A DNA stretch of 64,000 bases from Sporosarcina sp. P13 (GTDB lineage Bacteria > Bacillota > Bacilli > Bacillales_A > Planococcaceae). This document shows, in pieces, positions 1-9,243 of the stretch. The notes beneath the pieces were generated by a model. It saw nothing but the letters and a program-made list of their open reading frames with translations. It made no database searches and had not been told where the DNA came from. Position numbers and translations under genes: made by a program. The stretch lies in assembly GCF_002743055.1 (NCBI RefSeq), contig NZ_PDYM01000012.1, positions 1 to 64,000 of the forward strand, read 5' to 3'. Numbering within the stretch: the stretch's first letter is position 1; every line of letters starts with the position of its first letter.

Positions 1-910
1 GTGTGAGTTGCGGCTTCTGTTTTCCTATACCGAAAACTGAAAGAGTACCGAAACCGTCTAATTCAATCCGTTTCGCGTCAATAAGTTTTCCTATACCGAA
101 AACTGAAAGAGTACCGAAACCTCCAACGAACGAATTCTTTTCTCTGTCAGGTTTTCCTATACCGAAAACTGAAAGAGTACCGAAACCCTGTTGTTGCGGT
201 GTGAGTTGCGGCTTCTGTTTTCCTATACCGAAAACTGAAAGAGTACCGAAACCGCATAAGCTACTCATGTAGTTGGGTCGTGGTTTTCCTATACCGAAAA
301 CTGAAAGAGTACCGAAACTGGTTTCGTCATATAATCAGCCCCTCGTAAGTTTTCCTATACCGAAAACTGAAAGAGTACCGAAACCGTCCCGCCCAGCGTC
401 GTCAACGTGTCATCGTTTTCCTATACCGAAAACTGAAAGAGTACCGAAACTTAGTACGCTTTATATGTTAGATGGTATTAGTTTTCCTATACCGAAAACT
501 GAAAGAGTACCGAAACAAACGTTTCACTGCGGACATTGACGCGCAAGTTTTCCTATACCGAAAACTGAAAGAGTACCGAAACCGCGAATGTTATCCGCAA
601 ACGCTAGAACTGTTTTCCTATACCGAAAACTGAAAGAGTACCGAAACACAGCCGGTAACACAGGTCGAGCATGCTTGTTTTCCTATACCGAAAACTGAAA
701 GAGTACCGAAACGATACGCCTTAATGGACGCTACGAGCGATGGTTTTCCTATACCGAAAACTGAAAGAGTACCGAAACCGTAAACCTCGAGGGCGACTAT
801 GCCGGCGCGTTTTCCTATACCGAAAACTGAAAGAGTACCGAAACACGTTGCCTTCAAACTTAAACGTAATCGTAGTTTTCCTATACCGAAAACTGAAAGA
901 GTACCGAAAC
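1..910 (-). CRISPR. Type II-A CRISPR array: 14 repeats, 13 complete spacers, left end cut
   Basis: Fourteen apparently identical 36-bp repeats start at 19, 85, 151, 217, 283, 349, 415, 481, 547, 612, 677, 743, 809 and 875. Spacers are 30 bp except two of 29 bp (583-611 and 648-676). On the plus strand each repeat begins GTTTTCCTATACCG and ends GAGTACCGAAAC. The tracrRNA anti-repeat at 3217-3250 pairs with the minus-strand form, so crRNAs are read on the minus strand, starting at the csn2 side. Bases 1-18 are the end of a further spacer and equal 199-216. The leader-distal end lies outside the window. Confidence 0.97.
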
Positions 911-945
911 TACCTCCTTCAGTATAACACAAAGGATTCTGATTA
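911..945 (-). promoter_or_regulatory. CRISPR leader and probable array promoter
   Basis: Only 35 bp separate the csn2 stop from the first repeat. On the minus strand this stretch holds an extended -10 (TGTTATACT, -10 hexamer at 921-926). Transcription would start about 4-7 nt before the first repeat. The matching -35 position falls near the csn2 stop and is weak (TTAGTA). Type II-A adaptation needs leader sequence next to the first repeat, so this stretch and the end of csn2 are the likely integration signal. Confidence 0.55.
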
Positions 946-1902
946 CTAATAGCTGCTCATAAATTTCACAATATTTTCAGGAAACCCTATCATATCAATG
1001 GTTTCATGAATACTTAGCTTCCTTAAAATCATATACATCAAGAGCTGAATAGTTTGCTCTTCGCTGTAGCTAATTAACTTAAATAAGTCACATTCTGGAT
1101 AGTTATCCACAATCGTTAGTAACTGCTCTTTCGCTTGGATAAAATCTTGCCCTTCCGCTCCGCTTGGGATATCTAATAACACTTCACGTTTCACCGATTC
1201 AATTGCACTTTCATTGAAAACTTCATTACTGACGATGAAGTTTTTTCTTGCGCTAAGTGAAAGTTCATTAGTAATGATTATAAAATGAATTCCTTTTAGC
1301 CGCATGGCATTTATTTCATTCATTAATATTTCTAGTTGCATTTTTGTAGAATATACTTCCGGTAATTCAATTAAAATTAGCGTTTGTTTATTCATCGCTT
1401 CTTTCTGAATAAACCGAAGCAACATCATTTTATTATCCAGTGGCGAAATTGATTTTTGATTTGTTTTGAATGAAATAAAACTCTTTAAGTCTTTCTCTTC
1501 AAAGTTTCTAATTTCAGCATGAAGTTCATATGGCTCTAGCAACTTATTAGCAAAATAGCATTCTTCCTGTACCTCACTCCACACTTCTTGTAACTCAAAG
1601 AAAGATGGCGATAACCCAAGTTCAGTTACATATGTCGTTAGTAAACTATTTAAAGGTGATTTTGCTGTAATCCTCTCTGTTTCTACTTTAAAATCATATG
1701 GGATGAGATAACAATTCCAATCTTTTTTATTAATTGGTTGCGTGTCTTCAGTAATCTGCACATCAGAGAACCGATTATTAAAATAACTATCAATACTCCG
1801 CACTATATTATGCCAAATCATATGCTGGCCTTTTAATATAGTACATTGATCTAGATCAATATCGTATGCATAGTCGTCATCTTTAATATTCCATACTCTC
1901 AT
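946..1902 (-). CDS. csn2: Csn2, long-form type II-A adaptation protein
   Basis: This 318-aa protein closes the cas operon and lies directly beside the array, the standard csn2 position in type II-A systems. Csn2 proteins form ring-shaped multimers that bind DNA ends and act with Cas1-Cas2 and Cas9 in spacer acquisition. The length matches the long Csn2 variants that accompany compact Cas9 proteins (as with Streptococcus thermophilus CRISPR1) rather than the roughly 220-aa short form. The ATG overlaps the cas2 stop as ATGA, so the two are translationally coupled. Assignment rests on position, size and an ATPase-like core with an LILIELPEVY strand near residue 175. It marks the system as II-A, not II-C. 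Confidence 0.85.
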   Translation of the reverse strand: MRVWNIKDDDYAYDIDLDQCTILKGQHMIWHNIVRSIDSYFNNRFSDVQITEDTQPINKKDWNCYLIPYDFKVETERITAKSPLNSLLTTYVTELGLSPSFFELQEVWSEVQEECYFANKLLEPYELHAEIRNFEEKDLKSFISFKTNQKSISPLDNKMMLLRFIQKEAMNKQTLILIELPEVYSTKMQLEILMNEINAMRLKGIHFIIITNELSLSARKNFIVSNEVFNESAIESVKREVLLDIPSGAEGQDFIQAKEQLLTIVDNYPECDLFKLISYSEEQTIQLLMYMILRKLSIHETIDMIGFPENIVKFMSSY

Positions 1903-2207
1903 AGAATCACCAACGTTTCTTCCGTGATGACCTCTTCTTGTATCGTTTTTCCACCAACAAGAATCTCCATTCTTTCATATTGCTTTTCAGTGACTGCCAT
2001 GATTCGAATCGAACCTTTTATAGGCATATTTCTTTTCAACCCTTGTGTATACTGAACTAACGCTGTGCGATTTGGAAAGATTTTAGCGTATACAGAAAAC
2101 TGCAACATCGAAAAGCCGTTATTTATGAGATACTTACGGAACTTTGCATAGACCCTTCGTTCTTCTTTCGTGACCATCGGGAGATCAAAGAATAAAAGTA
2201 GTCTCAT
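1899..2207 (-). CDS. cas2: Cas2 adaptation endoribonuclease-fold protein
   Basis: Cas2 dimerises and bridges two Cas1 dimers in the spacer integration complex. The protein of 102 aa starts MRLLLFFDLPM, the typical ferredoxin-fold first strand with the conserved Asp8. I chose the ATG four bases after the cas1 stop because it gives the canonical Cas2 N-terminus; the frame is open further upstream inside cas1 but that would add about 19 atypical residues. The stop overlaps the csn2 start. Confidence 0.93.
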   Translation of the reverse strand: MRLLLFFDLPMVTKEERRVYAKFRKYLINNGFSMLQFSVYAKIFPNRTALVQYTQGLKRNMPIKGSIRIMAVTEKQYERMEILVGGKTIQEEVITEETLVIL

Positions 2208-2211
2208 GATT

Positions 2212-3111
2212 CTATATGGCGATGCCATCTTCAGGATAGAGGAGCTTTTCAATTTCTTGATCATTCATCGCCTTAATAAAGGACTGAATATATAGATCGA
2301 TTGCGTTCAATACCGTTTGATTCTGTCCCCCGATACGAATCTTAGCATTTAAACGTGCGATTAGATTTTGCTTCATTTCAACAGTTAAATATTCCTCATC
2401 TTTGACAGTCATTGCCACCCATAAATCTATCACTGGACGAAACACTTCCATACAGTCATCCACTAAATTAAAAGCATTGAACTGATTGCGATGGCCAATC
2501 CCATAGGCCGGATGAAGCCCATAAGAAACGACAGTGCGTGCAACACAAGAGCGTAATACAATATATCCATAATTTAATGCTGCATTATACGTATCAAGCG
2601 CGTTTCTTTTTCTAGTAAAGTCGGTACCAAACAATTCTTTAAAATAAATGCTAGCTGCTACACCCTCACGGTTTGTGGCATCATTAGGAATAACACCCTC
2701 TGCTAGACTTCTCATTCTAGCAATCACTTCAGCATCTCTTTTTAAATATTTCAGGACAGAGTTTTGATTATTAATCTTGATTCGCAGTATTTTGCTCCAC
2801 ATTTCTTCTCTTAATTGATCTTCCCAGGTTAATTGTTTTCTAAGCACTCCATACACCCTATAATGACTATATAATCCTAGACAAAATAAATTTGGATTGT
2901 GCATTTCATCACAAAATATGAGTAAGATATGATATTCTGTGAGCTTATTCATTAGTCTTCCTGTCACAACCGTGCGTACATTATCTACCACGATTGTATG
3001 AATATCAGATAAAGGGATCAGTATTTCCTGTTGATCTTTAATAACCTTCAGATTATCCAAATACAATTTCATTTCTTCTGCTTCTGCTATATAAATCACT
3101 CGCCAACTCAA
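2212..3111 (-). CDS. cas1: Cas1 CRISPR integrase
   Basis: Cas1 catalyses integration of protospacers at the leader-repeat junction. The 299-aa protein is the type II form. Probable metal ligands are Glu149 (in REGVAASIYFKELFG), a histidine in GLHPAYGIGHRNQF (His200 or His207) and Glu222 in LVDDCMEVFRP. The start is TTG, about 9 nt after a strong AGGAGG. The gene lies downstream of the tracrRNA terminator, so it may need its own promoter or read-through from cas9. The stop is followed by cas2 after four bases. Confidence 0.95.
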   Translation of the reverse strand: MSWRVIYIAEAEEMKLYLDNLKVIKDQQEILIPLSDIHTIVVDNVRTVVTGRLMNKLTEYHILLIFCDEMHNPNLFCLGLYSHYRVYGVLRKQLTWEDQLREEMWSKILRIKINNQNSVLKYLKRDAEVIARMRSLAEGVIPNDATNREGVAASIYFKELFGTDFTRKRNALDTYNAALNYGYIVLRSCVARTVVSYGLHPAYGIGHRNQFNAFNLVDDCMEVFRPVIDLWVAMTVKDEEYLTVEMKQNLIARLNAKIRIGGQNQTVLNAIDLYIQSFIKAMNDQEIEKLLYPEDGIAI

Positions 3112-3172
3112 TAGAATCTCCTCCTTCTATTGAGTTATTGACTGTTTAGAAGTGTTTTATTCGTAGAAATAG

Positions 3173-3196
3173 AAAAAGCCCCACATAAAGTGGGGC
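3173..3196 (-). terminator. tracrRNA intrinsic terminator
   Basis: Stem GCCCCAC/GTGGGGC with a 5-nt loop (3178-3196), followed on the minus strand by a U-run. It forms the last hairpin of the tracrRNA and sits upstream of cas1. Confidence 0.9.
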
Positions 3197-3269
3197 TGAG
3201 TTCGGGATAAACCCTTGTTTCGATAGGTTCTCCCAGCTTTCGGTATAGGACGATGAATGCATTCATCGT
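3173..3269 (-). ncRNA. tracrRNA between cas9 and cas1
   Basis: The minus strand at 3250-3217 reads TCCTATACCGAAAGC... through ...TATCGAAAC, matching nearly the whole plus-strand repeat with a few changes. It can therefore pair along almost the full crRNA repeat: a lower stem, an internal bulge, then an upper stem. Downstream come AAGGGTTTATCCC (a small hairpin) and a GC-rich terminator. A consensus-like promoter ends just upstream. The 5' end would contain a perfect 18-bp palindrome (3251-3268). This is the partner needed for crRNA maturation and Cas9 guiding. Confidence 0.9.
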
Positions 3270-3275
3270 ATTTAC

Positions 3276-3304
3276 AATATAACAGATTATTTCATTTTTG
3301 TAAA
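3276..3304 (-). promoter_or_regulatory. tracrRNA promoter overlapping the end of cas9
   Basis: On the minus strand: -35 TTTACA (3299-3304), 17-bp spacer, -10 TATATT (3276-3281) preceded by TG (extended -10). The -35 lies within the last codons of cas9, whose stop is at 3292-3294. Predicted start is near 3269. Confidence 0.8.
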
Positions 3305-6300
3305 TAGATATTAAATTTTTCTTTTTGTACCTTATATCGATTGCCTAAAACGTCTACATTATACTTTATTACATTCGAAATAGTTGACGGGGAAAGAATC
3401 CCAGCTGATCTATTTTCTCTTTCTCTTATCTTATAAACGTATTCACTCTCTATTTTATTTTGCCTTGGATTGGCATCCCCTCTAAATACTCTTTCGACTA
3501 ACTCTCCATCTTTTTCATAGCTAAATAAATCATTCTTATATAGGCTTAATTGAAATTCATATGTTTCATCGATCTTTTTATAATCCTTTTTCAATTCTGT
3601 TTCATATCTTTCCATATCTAATATTAACTGATCACCGACAGTTTTGAACCAATAATAAGGCACACCTACATATTTGTATTTCCCTTCAACATTCCTGTAT
3701 AAATCTACTCTTACTCCTTTAACTTTAAGAAGAACAACTTCATTTTTAGCATTCGGATAGTTATCAGTTATATTCATATGAACACCTAATTTATTGTCAT
3801 AGTACCTTAAATGCTTCACTGGAACTTTACCGTCTTTTAAAATATAGCCATGTTCATCATAGTAGGCCTTAAATGGATTATCTGATTTTCCATATTCCTT
3901 AACTATTTTCTGAATTAAATTAAATAACTCTGGATTATGTTTCGCAATCAAAAAGCTTTCTGGATTTTTCTCTATTCTTTTGAGGACAGGTGCGACGGCC
4001 CCCTTATCCAACCTATAGATATTTTTATATTTAGCTAAGCAATATACATCGTCACCGTCTTTTCTAGTTCCGTAAATCGTTTGATTTGACATTGCTCGAT
4101 TAGCTTTGCGATCCACTTTATGAGAATACTTAATTTGTGATTCGTAGTTTATGAGTCCACGGAAAAATCTAATCATTTTACCATTAAAAAAGTCGTCTCC
4201 CGGTAAAATTTCTCCTGTACTTTTTTCAAATATTACCCCCTGGTCATTCATATCAAATTCTCTAAACAGTTCAAAAACCGGTAGTTTGCCTATTGCCGCC
4301 ACAATCAATGCATCAATCGCATGGTGAGCATGTCCGCTATTCCGATCTTTTTTAATACGGGCCCTTCGACGTATAGCAGCTGTAAACGCACCACGTATAG
4401 ATAAGACTGTTGTTTCTATGTCGTTCACTTGGAAATAGGTACGTAAGTTAGTAGAGAAGCTTCTCATCGCATACTGAGTATCTATTAAGTTTCTATTGAT
4501 AAATTGTCTTTGAAGTTCTTCATTTCTTTTCACATCTCGCACTTCTAAAAAGTAGTCCTTCTTCTTTCCATTAATCTTTTTCCCTTTAAATAGGTTCAAC
4601 ACTTCTATTTTAAATGCATCAAATGATCGTTCACTTTCGCCACTTGATAAGTATTGATACGGTGTTCGCTGTCCTTTTTTCTGGTTTTGCGAATGATAGC
4701 ATAGTACCTTGTTTGACTGACTATCATCGAATGATATAGATACCGGAATGATATGATCAATTTCAAACAAAGAAAAGTTTGAAACAATTTCGTTGGCAAT
4801 GATCGTTTTCCCTGAATACAAACACTTGCCATCTTGCGCATCCCATAATTTAAGTGCTAAATGCTGTTTACCGTTTAACCGTAAATCTTTTAGTTCCGAT
4901 ACTCCCAATATACCTGCCATTCGCTTTTCAAATTTGCCAATTTCTTTTTGGAATGCGCTATATTGTTTTCTTTCATCTTCACTATTCTTCTCTCGTGCGG
5001 TTTCCACAATGATGGAATCAAATTCCCCATACTTCCGCCTAGCTTCATTCACTATTTTTATCGTTTCACGATGAGCTCTTTTTGCGACCGAGCTTAAAAT
5101 TGCGTCTCCATCAAACATAATATTTTTTGTGCTAGTCAATTTTTCCAAGCGCTTTTGCTCCATCTTTAATTCACTATACAATTCCATTTGGTTTTTATTC
5201 GTACACCATAGATCTTCCATTATCAGCTTCATTGCTTTTTTAGATAGCGAATGATACCCTACAAATTCTACGGTTTCTTTAAATGCGTCAATAATTCTTT
5301 GACGATCCGGATTATCATAGTATCCTAACAGTTCATGCAGTTGTTCCTCTCGTCTCGAATAAGACTTTTCAGCTGTTAAAATATTCACCATTTCGTCCAT
5401 TACATCAATATTATTCAATAAATCTGTGGGTAAACTTTTTTCTTTCACGATTTTCAAGATCAGTTTAAACCCTTTAAACTCTGTGAACAAAGGACTACCC
5501 GTCTTCATATTAATCCGGTATCCACTTACTAATGCATCTGGTACAGCATTCTTATATTTTAATATTTGAGGTAACGTAATATTCTTTCCTTTGTTAATGT
5601 AGTTCTCTACCAAAAACTCTTTATCTTCTTTAGACAAATATTCACCATCTATTTGCAATTTGTTCAAATCACCATTTAATAGATCAAATAAGTCTGCCGT
5701 ATAAGACATTTTGGGAATTCTATCTTTATCGGGGAAGTAAGTGCACTTCCCTCTCATCTTATCTATCATAGAAACATACTGAAGCTGCCCATTTTTATCA
5801 ATAAAATAACTTCCATAGGATGTTGGCGATTTATCCGAGCCCGGCCCTTCATAGTACGCTCTACGTTTCTCGACTATCTCCACTATTTCATCAATCAAAG
5901 AATCGGTTAACTCTACATGATATTTTTTTTGATTGTTTAATATTGCATTCAATTCACGAATATAATCCGCAGTAGTAAAGCGGTTTTCATGATTTCTAAT
6001 CTTTTCAATTCCACTTTTCGAACGCTCAATCTGTATTTCGCAGATGAACTTTTCTTTCAGTAACTTACTATTTCTCGATAGCTGTTCCTTAGTCGAAAGT
6101 TCATCGCCCAAACTCTCGTCCGTATCCGGTATATCAAGAACTACCCCCCGACGTTTGACAATATGAAAGATTGCTGCAGCTAACTCTTCTTTTGAAACCT
6201 CATGATAGATTGCGGATTTCCTAGCCTCGTATGGATTAATTTCCCCTATACCTTCTAAAGGAAAACCATTTTCATAAAGAAGTTTTTTCACGCGATCTAG

Positions 6301-6483
6301 TCTATGTGTACGACGGCGTTTCAAACGTCGCGATCCCCTAAAACCCCTTCTCTCTTCATTAGCATTCCTTGATGCTTCTTCAAACAATCTGACACCCGCG
6401 TCTACTATTTCTCCACTTTCAGATTCAATAATTCCCCAACCTACAGACGAAATTCCGATATCTAACCCTAATACCTTTCCCAA
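3292..6483 (-). CDS. cas9: Cas9, compact type II-A RNA-guided nuclease (1063 aa)
   Basis: Crisp architecture is complete. RuvC-I GLDIGISSVGWG has Asp8; an Arg-rich bridge helix follows (ERRGFRGSRRLKRRR); RuvC-II SIIVETARE has Glu494; the HNH domain FEIDHIIPVS has Asp576, His577 and Asn600; RuvC-III HHAIDALIVA has His721 and Asp724. All catalytic residues are present, with the same His-Asn spacing as SaCas9 (23 residues). Length is close to SaCas9 (1053) and far below SpCas9. The C-terminal third should hold the PAM-interacting domain; its specificity cannot be read from sequence alone. The start is TTG, 7 nt after AGGAGTG. It acts with the crRNAs and tracrRNA encoded next to it. Confidence 0.97.
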   Translation of the reverse strand: MGKVLGLDIGISSVGWGIIESESGEIVDAGVRLFEEASRNANEERRGFRGSRRLKRRRTHRLDRVKKLLYENGFPLEGIGEINPYEARKSAIYHEVSKEELAAAIFHIVKRRGVVLDIPDTDESLGDELSTKEQLSRNSKLLKEKFICEIQIERSKSGIEKIRNHENRFTTADYIRELNAILNNQKKYHVELTDSLIDEIVEIVEKRRAYYEGPGSDKSPTSYGSYFIDKNGQLQYVSMIDKMRGKCTYFPDKDRIPKMSYTADLFDLLNGDLNKLQIDGEYLSKEDKEFLVENYINKGKNITLPQILKYKNAVPDALVSGYRINMKTGSPLFTEFKGFKLILKIVKEKSLPTDLLNNIDVMDEMVNILTAEKSYSRREEQLHELLGYYDNPDRQRIIDAFKETVEFVGYHSLSKKAMKLIMEDLWCTNKNQMELYSELKMEQKRLEKLTSTKNIMFDGDAILSSVAKRAHRETIKIVNEARRKYGEFDSIIVETAREKNSEDERKQYSAFQKEIGKFEKRMAGILGVSELKDLRLNGKQHLALKLWDAQDGKCLYSGKTIIANEIVSNFSLFEIDHIIPVSISFDDSQSNKVLCYHSQNQKKGQRTPYQYLSSGESERSFDAFKIEVLNLFKGKKINGKKKDYFLEVRDVKRNEELQRQFINRNLIDTQYAMRSFSTNLRTYFQVNDIETTVLSIRGAFTAAIRRRARIKKDRNSGHAHHAIDALIVAAIGKLPVFELFREFDMNDQGVIFEKSTGEILPGDDFFNGKMIRFFRGLINYESQIKYSHKVDRKANRAMSNQTIYGTRKDGDDVYCLAKYKNIYRLDKGAVAPVLKRIEKNPESFLIAKHNPELFNLIQKIVKEYGKSDNPFKAYYDEHGYILKDGKVPVKHLRYYDNKLGVHMNITDNYPNAKNEVVLLKVKGVRVDLYRNVEGKYKYVGVPYYWFKTVGDQLILDMERYETELKKDYKKIDETYEFQLSLYKNDLFSYEKDGELVERVFRGDANPRQNKIESEYVYKIRERENRSAGILSPSTISNVIKYNVDVLGNRYKVQKEKFNIYLQK

Positions 6484-6509
6484 GAAATCACTCCTACTAG
6501 TACATTTTA

Positions 6510-6538
6510 TTTATAACTAACTTACCATATATTCTAAA
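6510..6538 (-). promoter_or_regulatory. cas9: Probable cas9 promoter
   Basis: Minus strand TTTAGA (6533-6538), 17-bp spacer, TATAAA (6510-6515), about 30 bp upstream of the cas9 TTG start. Reasonable but imperfect sigma-A match. Confidence 0.55.
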
Positions 6539-6601
6539 TTTTTGTAATACCGCCTTTCTCGTTAATGGAATTTTCACATATCCGACTTTACTCAAAAACA
6601 C

Positions 6602-6640
6602 AAAAAAACCGAACAACTGAAATTCATCAGTTATTCGGTC
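6602..6640 (-). terminator. Terminator of the trp operon
   Basis: Stem ACCGAATAACTGA/TCAGTTGTTCGGT followed by seven U on the minus strand, just past the trpA stop at 6646. It separates trp from cas9, which continues in the same direction. Confidence 0.9.
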
Positions 6641-6645
6641 TGTCA

Positions 6646-7437
6646 TTATATTTTAGAAACTGTGTTCTTTGATGCATTGATCAATGTGCTGATTGTCGAC
6701 AAGTCATTTTCGTGCAATGATGTAACGATGGCACTTCCCACAATTACGCCGTCTGCTAATGCACCTAGATTTTGTACTTGTTCAGGTGTTGAAATTCCGA
6801 AACCTGCAAGTACTGGAACGGAACTTGCTGCTTTTAACCGTTGCAAATGACCTTCCAATCCTTCAGTGAATGAAGAACGGACACCAGTAATGCCGTTAAC
6901 TGTCACTGCATAGATGAAGCCTTCTGCCGCTTTAGCGATTGCTTCGATCCGTTCAGCCGGACTTGTTAAAGAAATGAGTTGGATTAACGCCACGTCAGAA
7001 TCTTTCAACGCGTCTTTTAGGATCCCACTCTCTTCAAGGGGAAGATCCGGAATGATTAAACCGTATACACCGCTCTTTTCACAATCCGCTGCAATTACTT
7101 GTAATCCGTAGCTTAGTACAGGATTCAAATACGTCATGATGACAAGGGGAACTGTGACTTGATCTTTGAATGTAGCGAGTTCATTCATCACTTTACGAAG
7201 CGTAACACCTTTAGCCAACGCACGCTCACCCGCTCGCTGGATCACTTCGCCATCCGCTACTGGATCAGAAAACGGAATACCTACTTCAATTGCAGTAGCG
7301 CCCGCTTCTTGAAGGAATAAAATATTCTTCTTCAATGTCTCAAGCCCACCATCGCCCGCCATAATATATGGAACGAAAGCTTTGTCACCACGTTCATTGC
7401 ACGCCATAATCGCTTGTTCTACTTGTTGTTTAGTCAT
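6646..7437 (-). CDS. trpA: Tryptophan synthase alpha chain
   Basis: Cleaves indole-3-glycerol phosphate to indole and glyceraldehyde 3-phosphate and channels indole to TrpB. At 263 aa it has the usual length. The active-site segment EVGIPFSDPVADG carries the catalytic acids Glu51 and Asp62; GFGISTPEQ and ADGVIVGSAIV are the C-terminal phosphate-binding parts of the TIM barrel. Its ATG overlaps the trpB stop (TAATG). Last gene of trpEDCFBA. Confidence 0.97.
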   Translation of the reverse strand: MTKQQVEQAIMACNERGDKAFVPYIMAGDGGLETLKKNILFLQEAGATAIEVGIPFSDPVADGEVIQRAGERALAKGVTLRKVMNELATFKDQVTVPLVIMTYLNPVLSYGLQVIAADCEKSGVYGLIIPDLPLEESGILKDALKDSDVALIQLISLTSPAERIEAIAKAAEGFIYAVTVNGITGVRSSFTEGLEGHLQRLKAASSVPVLAGFGISTPEQVQNLGALADGVIVGSAIVTSLHENDLSTISTLINASKNTVSKI

Positions 7438-8627
7438 TATGCTTGTCCTCCTAACGCATCGCGTATCGTTTGAACGTCTTTATCCCCACGACCAGATAAA
7501 CAGATGACGAGTACTTCGTCTTCTTTCATCTTTTTCGCCAATTGCACAGCATAATAGACGGCATGCGCACTTTCAAGAGCAGGGATGATCCCTTCTATGC
7601 GAGATAATAACTGTACGCCTTCAAGTGCTTGCTGATCCGTTACGGAATCATACTGCACACGCTTAATATCATGTAAATGACAATGTTCAGGTCCTACTGC
7701 TGGATAGTCTAAACCTGCCGAGATGGAATGAGCTTCTTTAATGAAACCATCCTCATCTTGTAGTACGTACATATACGCACCATGCAAAACGCCTTCTTGT
7801 TTACCCGCAATCGCTGCCGCGTGCTTACCGGAAGAAATACCACTTCCTGCAGCTTCGACTCCGTATAATTTAACGTCTTCATCTTCAACGAATGGGTGGA
7901 ACATACCGATTGCGTTACTACCGCCACCGATACATGCGACGACTGCATCTGGCAGACGACCTTCTTGTGCTACGATTTGCTGACGCGTTTCAACACCGAT
8001 GACACGTTGGAAATCACGAACGATTTGTGGGAACGGATGGGGGCCGAGTGCTGATCCGAGAATATAATGCGTGTCTTCTACGTTCGAAACCCAGTAACGC
8101 AACGCTTCATTGACCGCGTCCTTCAACGTGCCTGCGCCTTTATCGACAGAAACCACTTTTGCACCAAGTAGCTCCATACGGAAAACGTTCAATTCTTGAC
8201 GGCGAACGTCTTCTTTCCCCATGAATACGATGCACTCAAGGCCTAATAATGCACAAGCTGTAGCTGTTGCCACGCCATGTTGACCCGCGCCTGTTTCTGC
8301 AACAATTTTCTTTTTGCCCATACGAATCGCAAGTAATGCTTGTCCCAATGAGTTGTTGATCTTATGTGCGCCTGTATGATTCAAGTCTTCACGCTTCAAG
8401 TAAATCTTTGCACCACCGGCATATTTCGTTAGACGCTCCGCAAAAAACAACGGTGTCTGTCGGCCAACGAAGTCTTTTAAGTAATGGTCTAATTCTGCTT
8501 TAAATGCAGGATCTTGCTGTGCTTTTTCGTATGCTACTTCTAATTCTTGCAATGCTGTCATCAATGTCTCGGGAACAAATTGCCCACCAAATCTACCAAA
8601 ACGGCCTTTAGTTTCTGTCGTTGCCAT
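7437..8627 (-). CDS. trpB: Tryptophan synthase beta chain
   Basis: PLP enzyme joining indole and L-serine to form tryptophan in an alpha2-beta2 complex with TrpA. The PLP lysine is in [11 protein letters not shown] (about residue 89) and the phosphate cradle is GGGSNA. The length of 396 aa is normal for a TrpB1. I chose the ATG eight bases after AGGAG rather than the GTG three codons upstream. The gene start lies inside the end of trpF. Confidence 0.97.
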   Translation of the reverse strand: MATTETKGRFGRFGGQFVPETLMTALQELEVAYEKAQQDPAFKAELDHYLKDFVGRQTPLFFAERLTKYAGGAKIYLKREDLNHTGAHKINNSLGQALLAIRMGKKKIVAETGAGQHGVATATACALLGLECIVFMGKEDVRRQELNVFRMELLGAKVVSVDKGAGTLKDAVNEALRYWVSNVEDTHYILGSALGPHPFPQIVRDFQRVIGVETRQQIVAQEGRLPDAVVACIGGGSNAIGMFHPFVEDEDVKLYGVEAAGSGISSGKHAAAIAGKQEGVLHGAYMYVLQDEDGFIKEAHSISAGLDYPAVGPEHCHLHDIKRVQYDSVTDQQALEGVQLLSRIEGIIPALESAHAVYYAVQLAKKMKEDEVLVICLSGRGDKDVQTIRDALGGQA

Positions 8628-9243
8628 CTGTACCACTCCTGCCCTTCGCTAGTTGAATAAATGTATGAATACGTTCACTATCTTTTTGCTTATCAATTTC
8701 CACTCCGCTAGATACATCAACCATATACGGATGCACTTGTGCGATGGCTTGTTGCACATTATCCGCATGCAAGCCGCCCGCTAAAATCATTTGCTCACGC
8801 GTAACACCTGCGTTTTCTAACAAAGACCAGTCAAACGTCTTCCCGCTACCGCCTTTGTATTCCACACCCGGTGTATCAAATAAATAATAATCCACATCGT
8901 AGGTAGCTGCGCGTTTCACATCGTCTTCACTCGCGATAGACAATGCCTTAATCGACGGCAAACCTACTTCGCGAATGAACTCTGGTGATTCATCTCCGTG
9001 ATACTGAATGTAATCGAGCGGCACTTCTTTAAATGTTTTCTGTAGCTGTTCCTTCGACGCATCCACAAATACACCAATTTTCAACACCGTGTTCGGAATA
9101 GTTGACGCAAGTGACTGCGCTTGCTCAATCGTCACTTCACGACTGCTCTGTGCAAATACAAATCCGATCGCATCTGCTCCCGCATCCACAGCAGCCTTTA
9201 CATGTTCTAGTTTCGACAATCCGCAAATCTTTACTCGGGTCAT
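8608..9243 (-). CDS. trpF: Phosphoribosylanthranilate isomerase
   Basis: Converts N-(5-phosphoribosyl)anthranilate to CdRP, the third step of the pathway. The 211-aa TIM barrel begins VKICGLS (catalytic Cys) and has the later DTPG acid and [10 protein letters not shown] phosphate-binding segments. Overlaps trpC at its start by 4 bp and trpB at its end by 20 bp, so translation is coupled along the operon. Confidence 0.95.
   Translation of the reverse strand: MTRVKICGLSKLEHVKAAVDAGADAIGFVFAQSSREVTIEQAQSLASTIPNTVLKIGVFVDASKEQLQKTFKEVPLDYIQYHGDESPEFIREVGLPSIKALSIASEDDVKRAATYDVDYYLFDTPGVEYKGGSGKTFDWSLLENAGVTREQMILAGGLHADNVQQAIAQVHPYMVDVSSGVEIDKQKDSERIHTFIQLAKGRSGTDGNDRN

Noticed and set aside
3-539. 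Open frames with FPIPKTERVPKP peptide repeats
   Set aside because: They are readings of the CRISPR repeats on the non-crRNA strand; no ribosome site and no independent signal.
4605-5074. Genes nested within cas9 in other frames
   Set aside because: Shadow frames without ribosome sites or recognisable domains.
946-6483. Type II-C classification based on small Cas9
   Set aside because: A long Csn2 gene lies between cas2 and the array, so the system is II-A.
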